Below the pieces are notes generated by a model. It was not told the DNA's origin. It did not search any database and worked only from the letters and a program-made list of their open reading frames with translations. A DNA stretch of 64,000 nucleotides from CAJQQK01 sp965224225 (lineage in GTDB: Bacteria > Pseudomonadota > Alphaproteobacteria > Rhizobiales > Hyphomicrobiaceae): the NCBI GenBank assembly GCA_965224225.1, contig CBDCZF010000035.1:930001-994000 (forward strand). The letters run 5' to 3'. Positions 49,689 to 58,614 of the stretch are shown here, piece by piece; positions within the stretch are counted from its first letter, which is position 1; each line of letters starts with the position of its first letter. Both the position numbers and the translations under genes were made by a program.

Positions 49689-50693
49689 CTAGTTGCCAAG
49701 TTCTTTCTGATAGGCCTCGATGATGGCACCGGCCGGACCACCGATCGAGGTGATCTGTTCCTGCAGCATCGGCTTGGTCTTCTCCTGCATCTCCTTGAGC
49801 ATGGCAGGGGTCACAACGCCCATCTTGATGCCGTTGTCGGTCAGGATCTTGACCTTGGCATCGTCCTCGGACTTGGAAATCTCCCAGAACTTGGGCTGCA
49901 GACGATTGGCCACGGCAACGATCGCGTCACGGTTCTTCTGTGACAGCGCCGCCCAGGCATCCTTGTTCACGGTCAGGGCATTGGACGACCAGACGTGCGA
50001 CGTCGGGTACATGTACTTCAGGAACTCCCAGAACTTGCCGTCGACACCAGAACTCGCCGAGGTCGTGACCGCATCGATGGTGCCGGCCGCGAGTGACGGC
50101 ACGACTTCGCCCCACGGCAACTGGACCGATGTCATGCCGATGCGGTTGAACATGCCTGTCGTCGTCTTGTTATACGTGCGGATCTTGATGCCACCCAGAT
50201 CAGCAACCGACTTGGCTTCGACCTTGGTGTACACGTACTGGCGCGGCCACGGTACGACATAGAGAAGCTTCTGGTTGAACTTCTCCATGACTTTCGAAAC
50301 TTCCGGTATCCAGTGCTTGTGCAGCTTGGTCAGGTCTTCATAGCCGGAACACAGATAAGGGGTCGCCTCGAGACCCATCAGGGGTGCTTCGCCGACTTGC
50401 TGGTTCAGCAATAGCTCGCCGATCGGAGCCAGGCCGTCGCGAACGACTTTGAGCATTTCCGGGCCCTTAAAGCCCAGCGAACCGCCCGAGTGGACGTTGA
50501 TGACGACTTCGCCGTTGGTCGCCTTCTTGACCTCTTCGGCAAATACTCTGACGTTCTTGGTGTGGAAATTGCCGTCTGGCCAGACGATCGGCAGATCCCA
50601 TGTGGTTGCTGCGTTGGCCGATGCCGGCAACGCGATAGCTGCAGCGAGGCCTGCAGCCATCGCCGCTTTGCGAAGCAATGCGTGTAGTTTCAT
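49689..50693 (-). CDS. TRAP transporter substrate-binding protein DctP
   Basis: The 334-residue protein begins with a signal peptide ('AMAAGLAAAIALPASANA') and continues as a DctP: 'FHTKNVRVFAEEVKKATNGEVVINVHSGGSLGFKGPEMLKVV' and 'ADLGGIKIRTYNKTTTGMFNRIGMTSVQLPWGEVV', with the arginine expected to bind the ligand. First gene of the minus-strand TRAP-hyuA-hyuB unit. It differs clearly from the DctP at 21325. Confidence 0.93.
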   Translation of the reverse strand: MKLHALLRKAAMAAGLAAAIALPASANAATTWDLPIVWPDGNFHTKNVRVFAEEVKKATNGEVVINVHSGGSLGFKGPEMLKVVRDGLAPIGELLLNQQVGEAPLMGLEATPYLCSGYEDLTKLHKHWIPEVSKVMEKFNQKLLYVVPWPRQYVYTKVEAKSVADLGGIKIRTYNKTTTGMFNRIGMTSVQLPWGEVVPSLAAGTIDAVTTSASSGVDGKFWEFLKYMYPTSHVWSSNALTVNKDAWAALSQKNRDAIVAVANRLQPKFWEISKSEDDAKVKILTDNGIKMGVVTPAMLKEMQEKTKPMLQEQITSIGGPAGAIIEAYQKELGN

Positions 50694-50912
50694 TCAATCC
50701 TCCCAATGCGGACGGTCCGACATCACGTGTTGGCCGGCAGGGCCTCTGAGCTGTCGTGCAATGATGTTAGTTGAGCTACAGGCAATTGACCAGACAGTCT
50801 CGGCGAAATGCGCACGAAGTATTCCACCAAAAATGGAGGAACGTAGTGCTGCTGGATTGAGAGACTTTACCGCTGCATGACCGGTAAAGAAGTACGCACT
50901 GGCCTGTCAGGG

Positions 50913-51350
50913 TTACCCCGTGATTTCGCGCTGCGAAGCACGCTCCTCCGCATCGCCGGTTTCTCCGTGCACTTCTTCTCGAATGATCTGCTCTGTGATG
51001 TCGGACAGATAGGCCGTGAGGACGTCGCTGAGTTCCTGGAATTCCGGCCAAAGCACCGTTTCCATGAAGCTTTGCGGGCCTCGAATGACGATACTCTGCT
51101 TGTGCATACGGCGATATCGGAAGGGGCGCAGCCCATACCGGCGACAAAGCGCCACGAACAGTTGTCGGGACCAAGGGTCTGAAATCGAAAACTTGACCTC
51201 GATTTCGGGTTCCTGCTGGGCCGTCTTACTGAGCTTTTCACGAATACGCTCGGCGGCCGCCCCTGCCGCGAGCCGTTCCCCCTCGGTCGCAGCACCGGCG
51301 AACAGCGCTTCAATCTTTCGAAGTTTGTCTCGAAGCTCCTGATCAATCAT
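50913..51350 (-). CDS. DUF2786-like hypothetical protein
   Basis: The 145-residue protein starts 'DQELRDKLRKIEALFAGAATEGERLAAGAAAERIREKL', a helical pair resembling DUF2786, then 'FSISDPWSRQLFVALCRRYGLRPFRYRRMHKQSIVIRG', rich in Arg and aromatic residues as in nucleic-acid binding modules. Its C-terminus is acidic. The role is unknown. The gene reads on the same strand as the VWA gene, 129 bases downstream of it. Confidence 0.65.
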   Translation of the reverse strand: MIDQELRDKLRKIEALFAGAATEGERLAAGAAAERIREKLSKTAQQEPEIEVKFSISDPWSRQLFVALCRRYGLRPFRYRRMHKQSIVIRGPQSFMETVLWPEFQELSDVLTAYLSDITEQIIREEVHGETGDAEERASQREITG

Positions 51351-51479
51351 GGCGCTCGACTTGCATCGTGTTGGTGGGGAGGCCAGTAGCAGCCCGGGGC
51401 TCATGCATGCGAAAGCAACCTATCGGTTGTTCATGCGGTATGTAAGCCACGAGTTGCCACCTTTCCCCCGCCATCCGGC

Positions 51480-52097
51480 TTACTTGCCCTGCATGCGTGA
51501 GCGCTGTTCCTCGGTAAACTCGGCAGACGACGCCGCACCGGTCTCAGCGTAGCTCGCAACGTTCGTCGCCATGGCCTTGAAGGCTTCGCGCGTCGCGCGT
51601 TTTTCATACTGGCCGACATGGGAGGCGGCAAAGCCGAGCCCCCGGGCCTGATCCCACGCATCGTGATCGGCACCGAGGTAGGTCACCAGCCAATCGTCGC
51701 GCCTGGCCTTGTCAATCATGGCCTTGACCGATTGGCGCGTGTGCTCGCGCGAGGAATTCTCGTGACCGTCGGTCATGACGACGAGCGCCTTGCGAAATCG
51801 GGGCAGGCGCCCGCGCATGTCGTTGATCCCCTGGCCGACCGCATCGAGCAGCGGTGTGCCGCCGCGCGGGAACACTTCCCTGTCAGTAACCGGGTCGAAA
51901 CCCATGGCCGGCGCCGCGTCGCGTATGGTGTCGATGCTTTCGGTGTCGAACGCCGAAATCGTGATTCGGGCGTCGACGCTCGTGTCGGCGGCCAGTTGCC
52001 TGACGTATTCGTTGAGGCCGCCAAGCGTGTCGTCCCAGGCATTTGCCATGGAACCGGACCGGTCGAGAATGATTTGGACGTCGAGATTATTCGTCAT
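51480..52097 (-). CDS. VWA domain protein
   Basis: The 205-residue protein is a compact von Willebrand A domain: the metal-binding 'LDRSGSM' at residues 11-17, Thr in 'PRGGTPLLDAVGQGI' and Asp in 'VVMTDGHENSSREHT' complete the MIDAS. No signal peptide or transmembrane segment is seen, so it is likely cytoplasmic. Its start overlaps the preceding gene's stop by 11 bases, implying coupled translation with the small basic protein. Confidence 0.9.
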   Translation of the reverse strand: MTNNLDVQIILDRSGSMANAWDDTLGGLNEYVRQLAADTSVDARITISAFDTESIDTIRDAAPAMGFDPVTDREVFPRGGTPLLDAVGQGINDMRGRLPRFRKALVVMTDGHENSSREHTRQSVKAMIDKARRDDWLVTYLGADHDAWDQARGLGFAASHVGQYEKRATREAFKAMATNVASYAETGAASSAEFTEEQRSRMQGK

Positions 52098-52398
52098 CTT
52101 GCGTGCCTTTATCCTGTTTGCCTTTGCCGGCGGGCTTTTTTGCCTGCCATCGCGCCTCGGCCGCTGCCCGGGCGATTTCGCTTCGTCTGGCCGATGTCAG
52201 CGCCTGTGCGCGGGCCTCGCCGCCGAGTTTCTGAACACTCTGCGGTTCGATATTGGCCTCAGCACTGCCGCTCTTTTGCAGGTACGCTGCCTTGATATCC
52301 TCCTCCGGCAGATCGTATCCGTGTCGGCGCATGACCTTGCGCGCTGCTTCGGCTGCCTTTTGCAGTGCGGCCTTGGCGGCATCGTGCTTTTTTGTCAT
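52087..52398 (-). CDS. small basic protein with an 'EIARAAAEARW' motif
   Basis: The 103-residue product is rich in Lys, Ala and Glu. Its middle holds 'LGGEARAQALTSARRSEIARAAAEARW', a recurring short motif in small basic bacterial proteins of unknown role. It overlaps the VWA gene by 11 bases and is divergent from the NUDIX gene. The start at 52396-52398 follows GGTGA; an ATG nine bases earlier also fits. Confidence 0.65.
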   Translation of the reverse strand: MTKKHDAAKAALQKAAEAARKVMRRHGYDLPEEDIKAAYLQKSGSAEANIEPQSVQKLGGEARAQALTSARRSEIARAAAEARWQAKKPAGKGKQDKGTQDDE

Positions 52399-52410
52399 CG
52401 GTATCACCGT

Positions 52411-52460
52411 GCTTGCTAGGCGATAGCAAGCATATGGTGTTGCTTGCTATGCTTGCAAGA
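52411..52460. promoter_or_regulatory. cluster of GCTTGCTA-type sites
   Basis: GCTTGCTA (52411-52418) and TAGCAAGC (52424-52431) form an inverted repeat; a further GCTTGCTA lies at 52442-52449 and a GCTTGCAA variant at 52451-52458. This four-site cluster fills the divergent gap between the small basic protein and the NUDIX gene and looks like an operator. Confidence 0.6.
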
Positions 52461-52508
52461 TGGCAAAGTTGCGGCGCGGCGGAAAAACTTCGAAGCGGGA
52501 ACACCGGC

Positions 52509-53219
52509 ATGTCGATCTTCTTCAAATCGGGCGCCAACCGCGGGCTGGTTGGGAGCCGTGACGTGCGTAATGCGGTGGTGAAGCGTTTGGAAGAGCGCTT
52601 CGCCGGCCAGGAAAGTCCTGGCGCGGCCGGCCATGACCTCGGAAAGATCGAAACGGCCGACGGCGAGTTCCGATTAATCGCGCGGCATGCCGTCGATCTC
52701 GTGGTCATTGGCGAACGCCGGCGCTCGGTACTTCTGATCAAGCGCTCGTTTCCGCCAGGCGCCGGCAAGTGGGCGCTGCCCGGCGGTTTCATCGACCAGG
52801 GCGAGGCACCAGCCGATGCCGCCCTGCGCGAAGCCCAAGAGGAGGCAGGCCTGATTTCCGGGCTGTGCAGGCGCTCCGGCATTTCGGCCGGGCAGCTTGC
52901 CCGGCGTCTCGAGGCATTGCCGCCGTGGCGCTACAGCAGGCGCTTTGATATTCGTTCGACGGACTGGCTGGCGGCGCCGATCAAGCTTGGCGCGAAGGTG
53001 ACCTTGCGCCCCGGCAACCTTATGGCCGTCACCACGCAACCCTTCGTGCTGCGGCTGCCCGAGATCGATGTGTCGGCATTGTCATCCGGCGATGATGCGG
53101 CCGGTATAGCCGTGCGGCCGGTCTGTGAGATCGAACGCCGCGAACTCGGTGTTGGCGATCACCATGCCATCATCCTGGGTGCGATCCGTGTCGCGAACCG
53201 CGCCGGGCCTCAGAAATAG
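52509..53219 (+). CDS. NUDIX hydrolase
   Basis: The 236-residue protein has a complete NUDIX box, 'GGFIDQGEAPADAALREAQEEAGL' region with the conserved Gly, Glu, RE and EE residues near residues 97-119. A 65-residue N-terminal extension ('FKSGANRGLVGSRDVRNAVVKRLEERF') is not part of the hydrolase fold. It likely cleaves a nucleoside diphosphate linked to another group. It overlaps the next, convergent gene by 10 bases at the 3' ends. Confidence 0.88.
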   Translation: MSIFFKSGANRGLVGSRDVRNAVVKRLEERFAGQESPGAAGHDLGKIETADGEFRLIARHAVDLVVIGERRRSVLLIKRSFPPGAGKWALPGGFIDQGEAPADAALREAQEEAGLISGLCRRSGISAGQLARRLEALPPWRYSRRFDIRSTDWLAAPIKLGAKVTLRPGNLMAVTTQPFVLRLPEIDVSALSSGDDAAGIAVRPVCEIERRELGVGDHHAIILGAIRVANRAGPQK

Positions 53220-53926
53220 GCCCGGCAGCGCTCGAAGGTTTCAGGCTTCGCCCGATAAAGTTCGATCAGCGTCGTCAATGTCTCGTGCCGGTGGCGCTGC
53301 GTTTCGTGCCTGAAGAACACGTTCTCGACCGCCGGAATGCCGTCGCTGAGCTGGCTGTCGGCGATGAACATGGCGCGCAGAACCCGGCGGTGGGGCGAGC
53401 CTGGATAATCTTCGCTGGTCGGTGGCGAAATGCCGTAGACGCGGCCGTCGGCGCTCTTGCCGACATTATCCTTGAAGAGATGGACCAGATCGGTGGCCGG
53501 AATGGAGTTGTGATAGCCCAGGATCTTCTTCAGAAGCGGGCGTTCGGCATCCTCGTGCATCTGGCCGATCAGCAAGCCTTCGCGCTTCGACCGATCCATC
53601 GCACCCGATACCTCGCTCAGCACGAACGGGTTGGTCAGAAAGGTCGTCAGCGCAACCTCCCGGCCGAGCCAGATCAACTCCTGGACATGCGTCTTGCCGC
53701 TCTCGGCAGCCTCCGCATACCGGGCATGCTCGGGCCGGTCGAGATCGATCGACGTGTACATCGTTGCCGCGATGTGGAAGGTTGCATCTTCAAAACGCCC
53801 GGCCTGCTGGCGACCGCGGATATAGCGATAGATCCCTGACAGAAAGGCGACGACCGCGCCACCAACGAGGCCGGCGATCACTTCACCGAGGTTACTGACG
53901 AGCCACGCACCGAATTGACCCAACAT
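53210..53926 (-). CDS. membrane-anchored hypothetical protein
   Basis: The 238-residue protein has one N-terminal transmembrane helix ('VIAGLVGGAVVAFLSGIYRYI') and a long soluble part, with no match I recognise. 'EDAERPLLKKILGYHNSIPATDLVHLFKDNVG' and the Arg/His-rich end 'FFRHETQRHRHETLTTLIEL' look ordered. The ATG at 53924-53926 follows AAGGGCGGAT. It is divergent from the DUF2147 gene by about 150 bases. Confidence 0.7.
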   Translation of the reverse strand: MLGQFGAWLVSNLGEVIAGLVGGAVVAFLSGIYRYIRGRQQAGRFEDATFHIAATMYTSIDLDRPEHARYAEAAESGKTHVQELIWLGREVALTTFLTNPFVLSEVSGAMDRSKREGLLIGQMHEDAERPLLKKILGYHNSIPATDLVHLFKDNVGKSADGRVYGISPPTSEDYPGSPHRRVLRAMFIADSQLSDGIPAVENVFFRHETQRHRHETLTTLIELYRAKPETFERCRAYF

Positions 53927-54076
53927 ATCCGCCCTTCCCATCGATCGAAATTCTGCCGAATAAACCATTGCGAGCTGAATATTCGGTTTCCGATGGCACT
54001 ATGGTCGCAGGATGGCAGTGTTAGAGTGGAGATCCAGCAGCCGGCTTCAGCGCCGGCCTGTCATGGGAGAACGCCA

Positions 54077-54454
54077 ATGATTGACAAGCAAATTGCGATC
54101 GTAATCAGTACTGCGGTTCTGGCTTTCGGAGCGACGAGCAGTGCCGCGGTTGCAGCGTCGCCGTACGGTACCTGGCTCCGGCCGAGCACCGGCGGCAAGA
54201 TCCAGGCCTACAAATGCAAGGGCGGCCTCGGCCTCAAGGTGGTGGCCTCGAAGAAGAAATCGAACGTCGGACAGACGATCATGTGCGGTGCCAAGAAGAC
54301 GGGCGACAATAGCTACCAAGGCAGCATCAAGAACCTCGAAGACGGCGAAACCTACACCGGCAAGGTCGAAATCGACGGTCACTTCATGCACTTGTCCGGC
54401 TGCGTTCTGGGCGGCTTGATCTGCAAGACCGACAAATGGCAACGCGTAAAATAA
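54077..54454 (+). CDS. exported DUF2147 domain protein
   Basis: The 125-residue protein has a signal peptide ('IVISTAVLAFGATSSAAVAA') then a DUF2147 domain beginning 'SPYGTWLRPSTGGKIQAYKC' and ending 'LEDGETYTGKVEIDGHFMHLSGCVLGGLICKTDKWQRVK'. Three or four Cys probably pair in the periplasm. It shares family and layout with the protein at 37087. A GGGAGAACGCC precedes the ATG. The ligand is unknown. Confidence 0.88.
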   Translation: MIDKQIAIVISTAVLAFGATSSAAVAASPYGTWLRPSTGGKIQAYKCKGGLGLKVVASKKKSNVGQTIMCGAKKTGDNSYQGSIKNLEDGETYTGKVEIDGHFMHLSGCVLGGLICKTDKWQRVK

Positions 54455-54484
54455 TGTGCTTTAGAATGAACGGGGAGCGGGGCG

Positions 54485-56785
54485 ATGCCTGACGTATTGA
54501 AGTTCGGACCGGTCGCAAGCCACCTGGTTGGCGACAATGCACCCTCCGTTCGCTCAGGCGATGATCCGGCCCTCTATGGCTCGGCAACGCTGAGGCCGAC
54601 CGGGCCGGTCGAGACGCGCAGCTTCCAGACCTTCAAGCTGACCTACACCGTCGGCAAACTCGGCATCGATGATACCGGCGGCATCCAGGTCGCGTTCCGG
54701 TTCATCGGTGATGCGGGCAAGGCGCAGATCACCAACCCCGCAGCCCCGAATTACGTTACGGCCTCGAGCAACGGCGAGGGCCGCATCAACCTGTCTGTCA
54801 GCAGTAACGGGTTCCGGCCGTGGAAGCTGCTGGTCACAGCAACGCAGAGCGGCGGCTACCTGAAAGAAGGCGAGATCATCGAGATCGTCTTCGGCGACAC
54901 GCGCTTCGGCTCGCCCGGAATGGTGATGCAGACGTTCGTCGAGGGCGGCTACGAGTTTCGCGTCGGCACCGACGTGCAGGCAACCGGCAACTACCTGCCG
55001 CTGCCGACGCAGCTCTCAGTCCCCGTTATCGCCGGCCCTGTGCACCGCTGGAAGGCGGTGCTGCCAACGCTCCGGCGTCCCGGTGAGCGATTTCATTTCG
55101 GCCTCAAGGCAGAAGACATGTGGGGCAATCCGACCGCCCAGGCCAGGGGCCGGGTACATCTCGAACCAACACTTGCCGTCGAAGGGCTGCCGCTCGAATT
55201 CGATTATGCGCCGGACGATCGTGCCCTGACGCTTGAAAGCCTCACAGCTTCCCAGACCGGCACGTTGCGGATCAAGGTGTTCGTCGACGCCGTAGAGGTT
55301 GCCGAAGCCGGCCCGCTGATCATTCGCGACGGCGATGTTGCCGGCTTCTGGGGCGACCTGCACGGCCAGTCCGGTGAAACCGTCGGCGTCGGCCAGATCG
55401 AGAGTTATTTCGATTTCGCACGTAACAAAGCGTTCCTCGACGTCACCAGCCACCAGGGCAACGACTTCCAGATCAACAAGGCGTTCTGGGCAAGGCTCAA
55501 CCAACTGACCGCCGAGCTTGACGAGCCCGGCCGCTTCGTCGTCTTCCCGGGTTACGAATGGTCGGGCAACACCGCCGTCGGCGGCGACCACAACGTGTTC
55601 TTCTGCAACGAAGGCCGCCAGATCCGCCGCTGCAGCCATGCGCTGCTCGAAGACCGTTCCGATCTCGAGACCGACTGCCATACGCTGACCGACCTCTATC
55701 GTGCATTGGCCGATGAAGACAGTGTGATGTATGCCCACGTCGGCGGGCGTTATGCCAACATCTTCTATGACCACGATGCCCGCCTCGAGACCGCCGTCGA
55801 AATGCATTCGGCCTGGGGGACCTTCGAATGGATCCTGACCGACGGCTTCGAGCTTGGCCGCCGGGTCGGCGTCGTGTGCAACTCCGACGGCCACAAGGGC
55901 CGGCCCGGTGCGAGCTTCCCGGGCTCATCGACGTTCGGAGCCTACGGCGGGCTTACGTGCTTCCTGACCGACCGGCTCGACCGCGATGCGATCTTCGAGG
56001 CGATGCGCCGGCGCCATCACTACGGCACGACCGGCTGCCGGATGCATATGGACGTTCGTGTTGCTCTGCCCGACGGCGGCACGCTTTACGAACGCAACCC
56101 CGATGCAATGCCCGACACGCCGATCCACGACGTCAACAGCGCGATGATGGGCGACATCGTGCGCACCAGCGGCGATGCGGCCGAGCTGACCATCGAGGTC
56201 GCGGCCCACGCCGGCATCGAGCGCATCGAGATCCGCGACGGCAAGACGGTGCTCGACACCATCCGGCCATATGGCGCCAATGACCTTGGCGACCGTGTCC
56301 GCGTCATCTGGAGCGGCGCTGAATACCGTGGACGCGGCCGCAACACGACCTGGCGAGGGCGCGCCCAGTTCAGCGAAGCGCGCATCAGCCGGTTTGAGAC
56401 CATCAACCTGTGGAACCCGGAACGCCTGTTCGAACAGCGCGGCTCTAATTCGGTCGTCTGGAATACCGTGACGACCGGCAATTTCATGGGTTTCGATGCC
56501 TGGCTCGATGACAGCCGCTCAGGCCATCTCGGCATTCGCACCGGACTTGGCGATCTCGATGTCGCGCTCGACGACCTTGGCCTCGAAGACATTGCGATGG
56601 AGGCAGGGGGTCTCGAGCGCCGCCTCAAGTGCCTTCGCCTGCCGGATGCGCCCCTCGGCCGCGAGATCCGCCATTCGCAAACGATCCCTCTCGAAACCTC
56701 CGGCGATCACCCGATCTGGATTGCTGTAACCACGGAAGATGGTTACCAAGCCTGGTCGAGCCCGATCTACCTGATCAAAGGATAA
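54485..56785 (+). CDS. DUF3604 domain protein
   Basis: The 766-residue protein has a beta-rich N-terminal third, then a PHP-like metal-hydrolase core: 'AGFWGDLHGQSGETVGVGQ', 'DVTSHQGNDFQINKAFW', 'FVVFPGYEWSG', 'GGDHNVFF' and 'VVCNSDGHKGRPG' supply His and Asp ligands as in the DUF3604 family. No signal peptide is visible. It is 30 bases from DUF2147 and followed by a flavin monooxygenase. Substrate unknown; a hydrolase is the best guess. Confidence 0.85.
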   Translation: MPDVLKFGPVASHLVGDNAPSVRSGDDPALYGSATLRPTGPVETRSFQTFKLTYTVGKLGIDDTGGIQVAFRFIGDAGKAQITNPAAPNYVTASSNGEGRINLSVSSNGFRPWKLLVTATQSGGYLKEGEIIEIVFGDTRFGSPGMVMQTFVEGGYEFRVGTDVQATGNYLPLPTQLSVPVIAGPVHRWKAVLPTLRRPGERFHFGLKAEDMWGNPTAQARGRVHLEPTLAVEGLPLEFDYAPDDRALTLESLTASQTGTLRIKVFVDAVEVAEAGPLIIRDGDVAGFWGDLHGQSGETVGVGQIESYFDFARNKAFLDVTSHQGNDFQINKAFWARLNQLTAELDEPGRFVVFPGYEWSGNTAVGGDHNVFFCNEGRQIRRCSHALLEDRSDLETDCHTLTDLYRALADEDSVMYAHVGGRYANIFYDHDARLETAVEMHSAWGTFEWILTDGFELGRRVGVVCNSDGHKGRPGASFPGSSTFGAYGGLTCFLTDRLDRDAIFEAMRRRHHYGTTGCRMHMDVRVALPDGGTLYERNPDAMPDTPIHDVNSAMMGDIVRTSGDAAELTIEVAAHAGIERIEIRDGKTVLDTIRPYGANDLGDRVRVIWSGAEYRGRGRNTTWRGRAQFSEARISRFETINLWNPERLFEQRGSNSVVWNTVTTGNFMGFDAWLDDSRSGHLGIRTGLGDLDVALDDLGLEDIAMEAGGLERRLKCLRLPDAPLGREIRHSQTIPLETSGDHPIWIAVTTEDGYQAWSSPIYLIKG

Positions 56786-56925
56786 GCCCTGTCGGCGTGC
56801 CCAGCGCGGCTTTCTCAACGAGTTTCTGATGAAGCCTCGCCGGCCATTGCCCGGCAGGGGGCTGTTCTGTAACTCTGGCCGTCAAACTCGGGATATCACC
56901 CGCCAATCCAATCGGAGGAAGACGC

Positions 56926-58578
56926 ATGGCCGCTCAAGACAACCGCGCGTCAGGAACTGCATCCGGCGAACTCGATGCAATCATCATCGGTGCCGGTTTT
57001 TCCGGCCTATATCAGTTGCATTGCCTGCGTGACCGGCTCGGCCTCAACGCCGTGGTCGTCGAAAGGGCCGATGGGGTCGGCGGTACCTGGTACTGGAACC
57101 GGTATCCAGGCGCCCGCTGCGATTCGGAAAGCCACTCCTACTGGTACTCGTTCTCCGACGACCTCGTCCAGAATTGGGAATGGTCGGAACGCTATCCGGG
57201 CCAGGCGGAGATCGTGCGCTATTTGAACTTCGTTGCCGATCGGCTCGATCTCAAGCGCGACATCCGCTTCAAGACCGAAGTCGTCGCGGCGACATACGAC
57301 GAAGCGGCCAATCGCTGGCAGGTGACAACCAAGGGGGGCGACCAGCTCACGGCGAAATACCTGATCACGGCGGTCGGCTGCCTGTCGTCGGCTAACGTGC
57401 CCGACATCCCCGGCCGCGATAGTTTTGCGGGCAAGTGGTATCACACAGGGCTCTGGCCGCACGAAGGCGTCGATTTCAGCGGCAAGCGCGTCGGCCAGAT
57501 CGGCACGGGTGCGACCGGCATTCAGGCCGTGCCAGTGATCGCGGCAGAGGCAGGTCATCTCACCGTCTTCCAGCGCACCGCCAACTACTCGGTGCCAGCC
57601 CGCAACGGCCCGCTGACGCCCGAGTTCAAACGTTACATCAAGGAGAACTTCGACGAGATCCGCCAGACCATGCGGCAGGCGTCCAACGGTCATCCGTTCC
57701 TCATCGAAAAGCGCAAGGTCTTCGACGTCTCGGCTGAAGAACGCAAGGAGATCTACGAAAAGGCCTGGGAGGTCGGCGGCCTCAGGTTCCGTGCGGTGTT
57801 CGAAGACCTGCTCGCCGACACGGCCGCGAACGACACGGCAAAGCAGTTCCTGACCGACAAGATCCGCGAAATCGTCAAAGATCCGGAAACGGCTGAAAAG
57901 CTTGCCGACATCGATCACCCGTATGCCGCCAAGCGCCCGCCGATCGATACCGACTATTTCGAGGCCTTCAATCGCGACAACGTCACGCTCGTCGATGTGC
58001 GCAGCGACCCGATCGAGGCGATTACGCCCAAGGGGATCCGCCTGAAGAGCGGTGCGGAGCATGAACTCGACATCATCGTGTTTGCAACCGGCTTCGATGC
58101 CATGACGGGGGCGCTGCTCAAGCTCAACATCACCGGCCGGGACGGGCTGACCCTTGCCAAGGCATGGGAGGCGGGTCCGCGCACCAACCTCGGCCTGCAA
58201 TGCGCCGGCTTCCCCAACATGTTCACCGTCACGGGGCCGGGCAGTCCGTCGGTGCTCTGCAACATGCCGGTGTGCATCGAGCAGCACGTCGAGTGGATCA
58301 CCGACTGCATCGACTATATGCGGTACAACAACATTCGCCGGATCGAGCCGACGCCTGAGGCGGTCGATGGCTGGGTCAACCATGTCAACGAGGCGGCCAA
58401 CGCGACGCTGCTGCCGCTGGCCGGCCATTCCTGGTACCTCGGTGCCAACGTGCCCGGCAAACCGCGCGTCTTCATGCCCTATGCCGGCGGCATGGACGTT
58501 TATCGCAAACGCTGTGACGAGGTGGCAGCGAAGGGGTATGAGGGGTTCGATTTGACCGGAGAGGCAGTGGAGGCATGA
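56926..58578 (+). CDS. Baeyer-Villiger-type flavin monooxygenase, second
   Basis: The 550-residue enzyme has 'IIIGAGFSGLYQLHCL' (FAD), 'VGGTWYWNRYPGARCDSESHSYW', the fingerprint 'FAGKWYHTGLWP' and 'VGQIGTGATGIQAVPVI' (NADPH). It resembles the cyclohexanone monooxygenase class more than the paralog at 14507, whose fingerprint is 'FEGEWYHTGRWP'. GGAGGAAGACGC precedes the ATG. It follows the DUF3604 gene by 140 bases and is convergent with the cyclase gene. Confidence 0.93.
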   Translation: MAAQDNRASGTASGELDAIIIGAGFSGLYQLHCLRDRLGLNAVVVERADGVGGTWYWNRYPGARCDSESHSYWYSFSDDLVQNWEWSERYPGQAEIVRYLNFVADRLDLKRDIRFKTEVVAATYDEAANRWQVTTKGGDQLTAKYLITAVGCLSSANVPDIPGRDSFAGKWYHTGLWPHEGVDFSGKRVGQIGTGATGIQAVPVIAAEAGHLTVFQRTANYSVPARNGPLTPEFKRYIKENFDEIRQTMRQASNGHPFLIEKRKVFDVSAEERKEIYEKAWEVGGLRFRAVFEDLLADTAANDTAKQFLTDKIREIVKDPETAEKLADIDHPYAAKRPPIDTDYFEAFNRDNVTLVDVRSDPIEAITPKGIRLKSGAEHELDIIVFATGFDAMTGALLKLNITGRDGLTLAKAWEAGPRTNLGLQCAGFPNMFTVTGPGSPSVLCNMPVCIEQHVEWITDCIDYMRYNNIRRIEPTPEAVDGWVNHVNEAANATLLPLAGHSWYLGANVPGKPRVFMPYAGGMDVYRKRCDEVAAKGYEGFDLTGEAVEA

Positions 58579-58614
58579 GCCGCCGAACACCGGGCAGATG
58601 ACGTGGCGATGTGC

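Noticed and set aside
57007..58590. A 527-codon minus-strand frame opposite the second monooxygenase
   Set aside because: The plus-strand frame has full flavin and NADPH motifs; the antisense is a GC-skew artefact.
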